Of a stretch of DNA of 5,538 nt, positions 1 through 5,538 are shown one piece after another; within the stretch, counting starts at the first letter, position 1; every line of letters starts with the position of its first letter. The notes under the pieces are model-generated. The model did not search any database and had not been told where the DNA came from. It saw nothing but the letters and a program-made list of their open reading frames with translations. Origin of the DNA: an uncultured Oscillospiraceae bacterium (lineage in GTDB: Bacteria > Bacillota > Clostridia > Oscillospirales > Acutalibacteraceae). The stretch is from positions 1 to 5,538 of the forward strand of contig CABQAA010000159.1 in NCBI GenBank assembly GCA_902461995.1, written 5' to 3'. The translations under genes and the position numbers were made by a program.

Positions 1-543
1 CGGATTCAGCGAAATGGCCCGGGCAATGCCGATGCGCTGCCGCTGGCCCCCCGAAAAATCCGAGGGAAACCGGTGGAGATCCTCCGCCGACAGGCCGACC
101 AGATCCAGCAGCTCGATCACCCGCGTCTGCATCTCCGCTTTGGTGTAGCCGCCCCGGATGAGCATGGGCTCGGACACCAGGCGGTACACGTCGAAGCGGG
201 GATTGAGGGAGGAAAAGGGGTCCTGGAAAATCATCTGCATCCCGCGGCGCAGCTCCCGCAGGCCGCGGGCGGACAGGGCGTGCACATCCTGATCCCGGAA
301 ATACACATGGCCGCCCGTGGGCTTCACCATGCCGAGGATGGCATTCGCGAGGGTGCTTTTCCCGCAGCCGGATTCCCCGACCAGGCCGAACGTCTCCCCC
401 TTCGGTATGCAGAGGGAGACATGGGAGACCGCCCTTACCTTCTTCTTTTTTCCGAACGGAACGCCGCCCCGCACGGGGAAATGGACGCTCAGGTCCTCCA
501 CCCGCACCAGAGGAGCGCCGGTCTGTTTTTGCGGTTCGTTCAT
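1..543 (-). CDS. oppF: Peptide-type ABC transporter ATP-binding protein, OppF/DppF family, 3' end cut by window
   Basis: This is the second ATPase, expected to form the nucleotide-binding heterodimer with OppD. Only the first 181 residues lie in the window; the frame is open to base 1. Visible elements are the family N-terminus LVRVEDLSVHFPVRGG (12-27), a lysine run KKKK (32-35) before the first core strand, Walker A GESGCGKST (56-64, with the Cys typical of F subunits), Q-loop Gln107 in MIFQDPFSSLNPR, and the ABC signature FSGGQRQR (163-170). Walker B, the H-loop and the C-terminal region fall outside. The ATG at 543 is chosen because it gives the family-typical N-terminus, an AAGGA box lies ten bases upstream, and no in-frame start was seen in the 30-base gap after oppD; another ATG at 554 is out of frame and stops after four codons. 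GGQRQR with GCGKS separates it from the D-type partner. dppF would be an equally valid label. Confidence 0.96.
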   Translation of the reverse strand, partial: MNEPQKQTGAPLVRVEDLSVHFPVRGGVPFGKKKKVRAVSHVSLCIPKGETFGLVGESGCGKSTLANAILGMVKPTGGHVYFRDQDVHALSARGLRELRRGMQMIFQDPFSSLNPRFDVYRLVSEPMLIRGGYTKAEMQTRVIELLDLVGLSAEDLHRFPSDFSGGQRQRIGIARAISLNP

Positions 544-553
544 GTCCGTACCA

Positions 554-558
554 TCCTT
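554..558 (-). promoter_or_regulatory. Ribosome-binding site of oppF
   Basis: The minus strand reads AAGGA (within GAAAAGGATGG) ten bases before the ATG at 543. The spacing is slightly long but acceptable. The nearer ATG at 554 overlaps this box and is out of frame, so 543 is the supported start. Confidence 0.6.
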
Positions 559-573
559 TTCAAAGGGTCGGCG

Positions 574-1560
574 TCAGTCCTCCGTCCACCCGCCCGGATG
601 CCAGCAGCGGACCTGCCGGCCGTCCCCGGCATCCGTCAGGGGCGGGAGCTTCTCCCGGCACTCCTGCGTGCACAGGGAGCAGCGGGGATGGAAGGTGCAG
701 CCCGCAGGCTTGTGCAGGGGACTCGGCACCGCGTCGGGGATCTGGATAAAACGGCGGCGCTCCTCCGTCAGGCTGGGCACCGCAGCGAGCAGGCCCCGGG
801 TATAGGGGTGCAGCGGATGATGGAACAGATCGCGCAGGGGCGCCTTTTCCACGATCCGGCCGCAGTACATCACATAGACCGTGTCCGCCATGTGGGCGAC
901 CACGCTCAAATCGTGGGTGATGAGGATCAGGGAGGTGCCCTGCTCCCGCTGCAGGTTCTTGAGCACGTCGAGCACCTGGGCCTGGATGGTCACATCCAGG
1001 GCCGTGGTCGGCTCGTCGGCGATGATCAGCTTGGGGTCACAGGCAAACGCCATGGCGATCAGCACCCGCTGGCGCATGCCGCCGCTGAGTTCATGCGGGA
1101 AATCCCCGTACCGCTGCTCGGGCGACGGGACGCCGACGAGCCGCAGCGCCTCGATGGAGGCCTGCTTAGCTTCCTTCCGGCTCATATGCCGATGGCGGCG
1201 AAAAACCTCGTCGAGCTGCCGGCCGACCGTCATGACGGGGTTGAGCGCGGTCAGGGCGTCCTGGAAAATCATCGCCATCTCGCTGCCCCGGATATCCTGC
1301 ATTTCCCGTTCGGTCAAGGGCAGCAGATCCCGGCCCTCGAACTCCAGGCGGTCGGCCCGAATGACGGCCGGCGGGGTATCGAGCAGCTTCATGACGGCGA
1401 GGCTCGTCACGCTTTTGCCGCTGCCGCTTTCACCCACGATGGCGGCGCACTCGCCCTCCCGCACCTGCAGGCTGACCCCTTCCACCGCCCGGACCACACC
1501 GGCCGAACCCGGGAAAATCACTTTTAAATTGTCCACCGCCAGCGCGGTCTTCTCTGTCAT
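574..1560 (-). CDS. oppD: Peptide-type ABC transporter ATP-binding protein, OppD/DppD family
   Basis: This is one of two cytoplasmic ATPases powering import. All catalytic elements are present in its 328 residues: Walker A GESGSGKS (43-50), Q-loop Gln100 in IFQDALTALNP, ABC signature LSGGMRQR (158-165), Walker B LIIADEP with catalytic Glu183, D-loop TALD (186-189) and H-loop His216 in ITHD. The C-terminal oligopeptide-transporter region begins with HPYTRGLLAAVPSL (251-264). Near the end are cysteines 288, 294, 301 and 319, in GCTFHPRC, then C, then CWHP. This matches the arrangement that binds a 4Fe-4S cluster in structurally studied DppD proteins, so a cluster is likely but inferred. Cys297 is an additional cysteine in the same loop. 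GESGSGKS and LSGGMRQR are typical of the D subunit rather than F. The ATG at 1560 has GGAG six bases upstream. It lies 39 bases after oppC and 30 bases before oppF. Confidence 0.97.
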   Translation of the reverse strand: MTEKTALAVDNLKVIFPGSAGVVRAVEGVSLQVREGECAAIVGESGSGKSVTSLAVMKLLDTPPAVIRADRLEFEGRDLLPLTEREMQDIRGSEMAMIFQDALTALNPVMTVGRQLDEVFRRHRHMSRKEAKQASIEALRLVGVPSPEQRYGDFPHELSGGMRQRVLIAMAFACDPKLIIADEPTTALDVTIQAQVLDVLKNLQREQGTSLILITHDLSVVAHMADTVYVMYCGRIVEKAPLRDLFHHPLHPYTRGLLAAVPSLTEERRRFIQIPDAVPSPLHKPAGCTFHPRCSLCTQECREKLPPLTDAGDGRQVRCWHPGGWTED

Positions 1561-1566
1561 GGCCGG

Positions 1567-1570
1567 CTCC
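1567..1570 (-). promoter_or_regulatory. Ribosome-binding site of oppD
   Basis: The minus strand reads GGAG (within AAAGGCGGAG) six bases before the ATG at 1560, a good Shine-Dalgarno position that supports this start. Confidence 0.7.
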
Positions 1571-1592
1571 GCCTTTCTGTGACCGGGATAGG

Positions 1593-1610
1593 CCGGGGGC
1601 TATACCCCGG
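1593..1610 (-). repeat. Perfect inverted repeat over the oppC stop codon
   Basis: In mRNA sense the sequence is CCGGGG, loop TATAGC, then CCCCGG: six G/C pairs with a six-base loop. The oppC stop TAG (1602-1600) lies in the loop. A competing five-pair stem (CCGGC, loop CGAA, GCCGG) spans 1620-1607 and shares bases with it, so the two cannot form together. No T-run follows, so it is not an intrinsic terminator. A role in mRNA processing or in tuning oppC to oppD translation is possible but inferred; in GC-rich DNA such a dyad can also arise by chance. Confidence 0.5.
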
Positions 1611-2631
1611 CTTCGGCCGGTTCCTTTTCCGGGACCGGCTCCGGCTTTGCCGCCGGTTCATCCATCGAGTCGAACACCTCGTCGAAATAGGTGTTGTTGA
1701 GGGTTTTGAACAGCTTGTGCAGCCCGCTCGTCCGTTTCATGCGGGGATTGAAGATTTCCTCCATCGCGAGGCCGATCCGCATGAACGAGAACACCGAGAG
1801 GAAAATTCCGATGCCGGGGGCCAGAATCCACCACCAGTGGCCAAACAGGAGGGCGCCGCCGCTCTGGGCATCGGCGAGCATTTTGCCCCAGCTGATAGCC
1901 GTCGGATCGCCGAGGCCAAGGAAGGAAAGCCCCGCCTCCGCCACCATGATGCCGGCGCTTGTCAGCGCGGTGCTCATGATGAGCAGGTGGGACACCCCGG
2001 GCAGGATATGCCGGAACATGATGTGCCCCCGCCGGGCGCCCGCGAGCTCGGCCGCCTTGACGTAGTTGCTGTTTTTGAGCACCAGCACCTGGGAGCGCAC
2101 CACCCGGGCGAGCCCCGTCCAGCCGAAAATGGTGAAGATAAAGATAATCATGAAATAGCTCTTGCCGAAAAGGTTGGTCAGCACGATGGTCAGGGGCAGG
2201 GTCGGAATAACCAGCATGATATCCACGACCCGCATCACCAGCATATCGACGATCCCGCCGAGATAGCCCGTCAGCACCCCCATCAGGGCGCCAAGGAAGG
2301 CCGTGCACAGGCCGGTGACCACCCCGACGACCAGGGAAACCCGGGTGCCGTAGATGAGCATGCTGAGGATATCCTGCCCAGTCGTAATGGTGGTGCCGAG
2401 CGGATGGGCGAGGCAGGGGGCCAGCCCCTTTTCTGCCCTCTGGGTCACGTCATACGGATCGTAGGGCGCGATCAGGGGGGCAAAGACAGCCATAATCACG
2501 AGGAATCCCGCGATGATCAGGCCCACCCGGCCCTTCGGATGCTTCCAGAGCTTGGCGACGAACCGCCCCGCACCCTTGAGGGAATCGAGCAGGGAGGTGC
2601 CGAGCCGGCTGAAAAAGCGTTTGGCATTCAT
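1600..2631 (-). CDS. oppC: Peptide-type ABC transporter permease, OppC/DppC family, with C-terminal tail
   Basis: This is the second channel-forming subunit, pairing with the OppB-type protein. Its 343 residues begin with a basic cytoplasmic N-terminus carrying the OppC-type KLWKHPKGRVGLII lead into helix 1 (about 36-57). The family motif HPLGT, then GQD and LIYGTRVSL, occupies 76-100. Further helices are likely near 98-121, 132-152, 158-178, 216-238 and 266-288. The EAA loop that contacts the ATPase is at 189-213 (NYVKAAELAGARRG followed by HILPGV), and AEAGLSFLGLG (231-241) is a strong family signature. After FNPRMKR (294-300), where many relatives end, it continues about 43 residues into a charged, proline- and glutamate-rich tail ending EKEPAEAGV. 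The HPLGT motif has TITT before GQD, where E. coli DppC has DDV before GRD. The start is set by the ATGA overlap and an AGGGGGT box eight bases upstream. dppC is an equally reasonable name. Confidence 0.96.
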   Translation of the reverse strand: MNAKRFFSRLGTSLLDSLKGAGRFVAKLWKHPKGRVGLIIAGFLVIMAVFAPLIAPYDPYDVTQRAEKGLAPCLAHPLGTTITTGQDILSMLIYGTRVSLVVGVVTGLCTAFLGALMGVLTGYLGGIVDMLVMRVVDIMLVIPTLPLTIVLTNLFGKSYFMIIFIFTIFGWTGLARVVRSQVLVLKNSNYVKAAELAGARRGHIMFRHILPGVSHLLIMSTALTSAGIMVAEAGLSFLGLGDPTAISWGKMLADAQSGGALLFGHWWWILAPGIGIFLSVFSFMRIGLAMEEIFNPRMKRTSGLHKLFKTLNNTYFDEVFDSMDEPAAKPEPVPEKEPAEAGV

Positions 2632-3629
2632 CGGCGCGCACCCCCTACCGTCACCCGCGGATCAAGCAGGCAATAGCACAGATCTGTCACCAGGTTCGCC
2701 ACCAAGGCGAAAAAGGAGAGGAAGAGCATGATGCCCATCATCAGCGGATAGTCGTTGGTATTGTTGGCGTTGAGAAACAGGGTGCCCATGCCGTTCCAGT
2801 TGAAAATCTGCTCGATGACCACCGATCCGCCGATCAGGCCGCTGACGCTCATGCCGAGATTGGTGACGATGGGCAGCATGGCGTTGCGCAGGGTGTGCTT
2901 ATAGAGCACCTGCCTCGTCGGCAGGCCCTTAGCCCTGGCGGTGAGGATGAAATCCTCTCCCGATACTGCGATGACGCTGTTCCGGGTGTTTTGGGCGTAG
3001 CTGACGATGCTGCCGATGCTCATCGAAATGACGGGCAGGGCCGCCGACGCCGCGACCAGGGAGATCGCACGGGGGCTCCAGTCAAAGGAAGCCGCCATGT
3101 TGGGGTCGGTGTAGGCCGGGAACAGCTCCCATTCGAATCCGAGATACAGCGACAGCAGAAGGGCAATGAAAAACGCGGGCAGGGCGGTGGTGACGGTGGA
3201 GGCGTTGAGCAGCATGGTGTCCACCCGCCGCCCCCGTTTCCACGCGGCGTAGGAGCCGATCAGCAGCCCGCAGAACAGGCCGATACACAGGGTGCTCACC
3301 GAGAGCACCAGCGTCCAGGGAAGCCGCTCGGCGATCAAATCCGCGACCTTAGGTGATCCCGCCTGGAACGAGGTTCCGAGATCCCCATGCAGCAGATTGT
3401 TCACATACCGCAGATACTGCTGGAAGGTGGAGACATCAAAGCCGTACTGCTCTCTGGTGAGCTGCTTGACGATGTCGTATTCGATATCGCTCATGTTGCC
3501 CTGGGGCGGATAGTACCGCTGCGCCGGATCCTCCACCCCGATGCGGGGGATGAAGAAATTCAGCGTCACCACGATGAAGAATATGAAAATGGTGTAGAGA
3601 ATGCGCTTGATCACATAGCTCTTCTGCAT
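2628..3629 (-). CDS. oppB: Peptide-type ABC transporter permease, OppB/DppB family
   Basis: This is the first of two membrane subunits forming the translocation channel. The 333 residues match the usual family length. An N-terminal membrane helix (about 9-28) is followed by a long external segment ending in the family signature GDLGTSF (82-88) and RLPWTLVLS (102-110). Five more probable helices lie near 106-129, 142-164, 189-212, 254-274 and 297-320. The cytoplasmic EAA loop that docks on the ATPase is at about 225-253 (EDFILTARAKGLP followed by LRNAMLPIV), and the protein ends with the typical LLDPRV near 321-326. The ATG at 3629 is supported by a GAGGT box five bases upstream and by the family-typical N-terminus (YVIKRILYTIF). 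Its stop codon overlaps the next permease start in an ATGA arrangement, which suggests translational coupling. The opp symbol indicates family; dppB would be equally defensible because the substrate is unknown. Confidence 0.96.
   Translation of the reverse strand: MQKSYVIKRILYTIFIFFIVVTLNFFIPRIGVEDPAQRYYPPQGNMSDIEYDIVKQLTREQYGFDVSTFQQYLRYVNNLLHGDLGTSFQAGSPKVADLIAERLPWTLVLSVSTLCIGLFCGLLIGSYAAWKRGRRVDTMLLNASTVTTALPAFFIALLLSLYLGFEWELFPAYTDPNMAASFDWSPRAISLVAASAALPVISMSIGSIVSYAQNTRNSVIAVSGEDFILTARAKGLPTRQVLYKHTLRNAMLPIVTNLGMSVSGLIGGSVVIEQIFNWNGMGTLFLNANNTNDYPLMMGIMLFLSFFALVANLVTDLCYCLLDPRVTVGGARR
2640..2646 (-). promoter_or_regulatory. Ribosome-binding site of oppC, inside the end of oppB
   Basis: The minus strand reads AGGGGGT eight bases before the oppC ATG at 2631, within the last codons of oppB. 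Together with the ATGA overlap (2631-2628), it suggests that ribosomes finishing oppB reinitiate on oppC, giving matched amounts of the two channel subunits. Confidence 0.7.
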
Positions 3630-3694
3630 GGCGGACCTCGTTTCTGTCCCGGCTCAAGCCGATCGCGGCCGGAGAATGGAAAGCGCTGCGCCGG
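3630..3694 (-). other. Intergenic gap between the binding-protein gene and oppB
   Basis: This 65-base gap is the longest in the window. Apart from the oppB ribosome-binding site it holds only weak dyads, such as a four-pair stem at 3658-3669. I see no sigma-70-like -35/-10 pair and no T-tailed hairpin, so the five genes are read as one transcript. Confidence 0.6.
3635..3639 (-). promoter_or_regulatory. Ribosome-binding site of oppB
   Basis: The minus strand reads GAGGT five bases before the ATG at 3629. This fits a Shine-Dalgarno core and supports that start. Confidence 0.75.
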
Positions 3695-3709
3695 TCAGAC
3701 CTGACGCAG
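3686..3709 (-). repeat. Imperfect inverted repeat over the binding-protein stop codon
   Basis: In mRNA sense, CTGCG (3709-3705) can pair with CGCAG (3690-3686). An inner TCAG/CTGA stem (3704-3701 with 3698-3695) can stack on it, leaving a four-base CCGG bulge and a two-base loop that would probably open. The stop codon TGA (3697-3695) lies inside. There is no following T-run. Stem-loops after a binding-protein gene often leave its mRNA segment more stable than the transporter segment, but that role here is only inferred. Confidence 0.35.
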
Positions 3710-5538
3710 GTTTTGGAGCGACGTCAGATTGAAGGCGGTCTCCCCCGCCCCGGCCGTCCATCCCTCGAACCGGTCGGTCCGGGCGACGGACAGGACGTCG
3801 GCGCAGTAAAGGGGAATTTTGTAATACTGCTCGGCCGTCAGAACCTGGATGTCTTGAACGGCCCGGTATTTTTGCTTGAGATTGATGGCTTTGCGCATCA
3901 CGTCGATCTGCTCCGTGATGGCGGGCACCTGCAGCCGCCCGTAATTCGAAGACCGGTTCAGGTTGCTGAAGTGGGAATTGTACATGATGTCGATATTCGA
4001 GAGGGAGAAGGTGACTCCCTGAATGGTCATATCGAAATTGCCGCCATACAAATACGTCGTTTCAGGTGAACTGCCCTTGGCGGAGAATTTGACCTCCACC
4101 CCGATTTTTTGGAGCAGCACCTGCAGAAAACCGATGACCTCCTGCTCCCCGGGGGATCCGAGGATCTGGAAAGAAAGGCGGGTGCCGCCGGCGGTGACCC
4201 GGTATCCCGCCGCGTCCCTGTCCGGATAGATCTCGTCTAAAATCTTGTTTGCCCGTGCGAGCTTCTCCCCCGCGTCCCCCGCGAGGATGTCGGCTTGGGG
4301 GTTATAAAGATCCGGCATGCTGTTCAGAATCAGCCCCGCGGAAACAGAGGAGCCCGAGCCATTCAGAACGTTTCCGATCAGCTCCTCCTGGTTCACGGCC
4401 AGCGCGATCGCTTCCCGTACCCGCACATCGGTGAGGATTTCCCGGGTTTTGTTCATCTGATCCTTTGGGGGATTCACGTTGAGCACCAGCGTCTGGACGA
4501 ACAGGCCGGGCGCGGATAGAAGCGCGACTTCCTTCTCGTTTTCAAACAGGGTGGCGTAGTTCGGACTGACCGAGCTGTCCAACACGTCGATATGCCCCTT
4601 TTTCAGGGCGTAAATGGCCACGTTGATATCCTGATAGAGGATAAACCGAAGGGTGTCGACCGTATAGAGATCGCCGCCATCCGCTCCGTGGAGGTAAAAA
4701 TCCTCCCGCCGGCGGAGCACGATTTCCTGTGAATTCGTGCGGTCCGCATCGAGGGTGAAGGCCCCGCAGCCGATCGGATGCTGATAAGCGTCGGCGAGAG
4801 CATCGGTGGGGCTGGTGTTGTTCAGGGGGTTCTCTTTGGATACGATGGGGCCATAGACGTGTTCCGGCAGGATGAGGACGGTGGAGACCAGCGGCGTGAT
4901 CGCCCCGAGTACCTTGTTCACTTCAAAATAGAAGACCCGGTCCTTCTTGTCCTCCGTTATGGTGTAACCGGCCTCGTTGGCGCCGTGGGCATAGGTGTAA
5001 ATGCCCTGCCGCGTCATCCGGCCGGTCTTGCTGTCGTATTTATGTAAGAGGTCGCTGACCCACGCGAGGGCGCCCGCATGGTTGGAACGGGTCTGGTCGG
5101 CGGCGAGATCGAACGTAAAATAGATGTCCTCCGCCGTGACCGGCACGCCGTCGCTCCAGGTGGCGTCGGGATTCAGTTCAAACCGGATGGGGAAAAATGA
5201 GGTGTCGTCCCCGCCGTACACCGCTTCAAGCCGGTCGTAGTCCACACCGCCGTCGGGGGTGACGATGGGCTGCCCCTCCTTGTCGATATAACACCAGGAC
5301 AGTGCCAGGCGGGGCTTGTAATCGCCGGTGTTCTCATCGTAATCGAACAGGGTGGAATACACCATGCTCGATATGGTCGGCGCCACGCCGTCGCGGGAAA
5401 GCCAGGGCATGTACGAGGTGGGAAACGCTGCTCCCACTTCGCCGATATACAGCGTGGAGGACGTGTCCCCCCGCCGTTCCACCGTGCCGCCGGCGCAGCC
5501 CGGCAAAAGCCCCGCGCACACGAGAAGAAGGCCGGCCA
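3695..5538 (-). CDS. Peptide-type ABC transporter substrate-binding lipoprotein (SBP family 5), 5' end cut by window
   Basis: This is the extracytoplasmic substrate-binding component of an Opp/Dpp-type importer. It would be anchored to the outer face of the membrane by a lipidated cysteine. The frame stays open to the window edge. The first possible start inside the window, a GTG at 5521, lies within a hydrophobic stretch (AGLLLVCAGLLPGC), so it is more likely an internal valine of the signal peptide; the true start should lie just beyond 5538. Numbering from that GTG, the probable lipobox is LLPGC with the lipidated Cys at residue 9. Family-5 hallmarks follow: TWSDGVPVTAEDIYFTFDL (about 121-139), PIGCGAFTL (249-257, in place of the usual PIGTGPY type) and DVRVREAIALAVNQEELI (365-382). 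The visible 608 residues are at the long end for the family. It is the first gene of the visible operon, 65 bases ahead of the permease gene. The ligand cannot be deduced; oligopeptides or dipeptides are only the family default, so no symbol is given. Confidence 0.94.
   Translation of the reverse strand, partial: AGLLLVCAGLLPGCAGGTVERRGDTSSTLYIGEVGAAFPTSYMPWLSRDGVAPTISSMVYSTLFDYDENTGDYKPRLALSWCYIDKEGQPIVTPDGGVDYDRLEAVYGGDDTSFFPIRFELNPDATWSDGVPVTAEDIYFTFDLAADQTRSNHAGALAWVSDLLHKYDSKTGRMTRQGIYTYAHGANEAGYTITEDKKDRVFYFEVNKVLGAITPLVSTVLILPEHVYGPIVSKENPLNNTSPTDALADAYQHPIGCGAFTLDADRTNSQEIVLRRREDFYLHGADGGDLYTVDTLRFILYQDINVAIYALKKGHIDVLDSSVSPNYATLFENEKEVALLSAPGLFVQTLVLNVNPPKDQMNKTREILTDVRVREAIALAVNQEELIGNVLNGSGSSVSAGLILNSMPDLYNPQADILAGDAGEKLARANKILDEIYPDRDAAGYRVTAGGTRLSFQILGSPGEQEVIGFLQVLLQKIGVEVKFSAKGSSPETTYLYGGNFDMTIQGVTFSLSNIDIMYNSHFSNLNRSSNYGRLQVPAITEQIDVMRKAINLKQKYRAVQDIQVLTAEQYYKIPLYCADVLSVARTDRFEGWTAGAGETAFNLTSLQNLRQV

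Noticed and set aside
220..1273. A 16-base direct repeat, GTCCTGGAAAATCATC, at 220-235 and 1258-1273
   Set aside because: Both copies encode the conserved MIFQD of the Q-loop in the paralogous OppF and OppD proteins. It is coding conservation, not a mobile or regulatory repeat.
73..1527. Long plus-strand open frame (484 codons) opposite oppF and oppD
   Set aside because: It lies wholly antisense to two ATPase genes with complete motifs and a clear frame. Its product is rich in His, Gly, Arg and Gln and resembles no family. High GC at third codon positions depletes stops in the antisense frame, which explains its length.
1658..2308. Minus-strand open frame of 216 codons inside oppC
   Set aside because: It is an alternative frame of the same strand within a confidently identified permease gene, with frame-shifted, Gly/Arg/Ala-rich sequence and no family match.
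1579..2676. Plus-strand open frame (365 codons) opposite oppC
   Set aside because: It is antisense to a permease with intact family motifs. The product is His-, Gly- and Glu-rich low-complexity sequence typical of antisense permease reading, and there is no recognisable domain.
3630..3694. Possible internal promoter or terminator between the binding-protein gene and oppB
   Set aside because: No convincing -35/-10 pair and no hairpin with a T-run are present. The dyads are only four pairs long.
1..5538. A previously undescribed system, mobile element, CRISPR array or RNA gene
   Set aside because: Both strands are accounted for by five standard components of one peptide-type ABC importer. There are no spaced repeats, transposase or integrase reading frames, tRNA-like folds or unexplained stretches above 100 bases.

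Overview
The window holds most of one operon, read entirely from the minus strand. It encodes a peptide-type (Opp/Dpp/Nik class) ABC importer. In transcription order, from right to left, the genes are: a family-5 solute-binding lipoprotein (5538 to 3695, 5' end outside the window), an OppB/DppB-type permease (3629 to 2628), an OppC/DppC-type permease (2631 to 1600), an OppD/DppD-type ATPase (1560 to 574) and an OppF/DppF-type ATPase (543 to 1, 3' end outside the window). This is the classical binding protein-B-C-D-F order with all five components present. Every motif that can be inspected in the ATPases is intact, so the transporter looks functional.

The organism is probably a bacterium with a GC-rich genome (about 60 percent by eye, with strong G/C preference at third codon positions). 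The binding protein appears to be a lipoprotein, the ribosome-binding sites are purine-rich (GAGGT, AGGGGGT, GGAG, AAGGA), and the proteins read to me like those of high-GC Clostridia. That placement is an impression from protein style and not a proof. Nothing indicates a plasmid, phage or other mobile DNA.

Layout: the genes are tightly packed, with gaps of 65, -4 (ATGA overlap), 39 and 30 bases. The binding protein would capture the substrate outside the membrane, OppB and OppC would form the channel, and OppD and OppF would form the ATP-hydrolysing heterodimer. The substrate cannot be read from the sequence; peptides are the default guess for the family.

There is no gene-free stretch above 100 bases. 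No RNA gene, CRISPR array, insertion sequence, convincing promoter or terminator was found. The long open frames on the plus strand (for example 73 to 1527 and 1579 to 2676) are antisense shadows of the transporter genes. I did not find a novel system here. The points worth a second look are modest: a charged, proline-rich C-terminal tail on OppC, inverted repeats placed over the stop codons of two genes, and a few departures from family consensus motifs.
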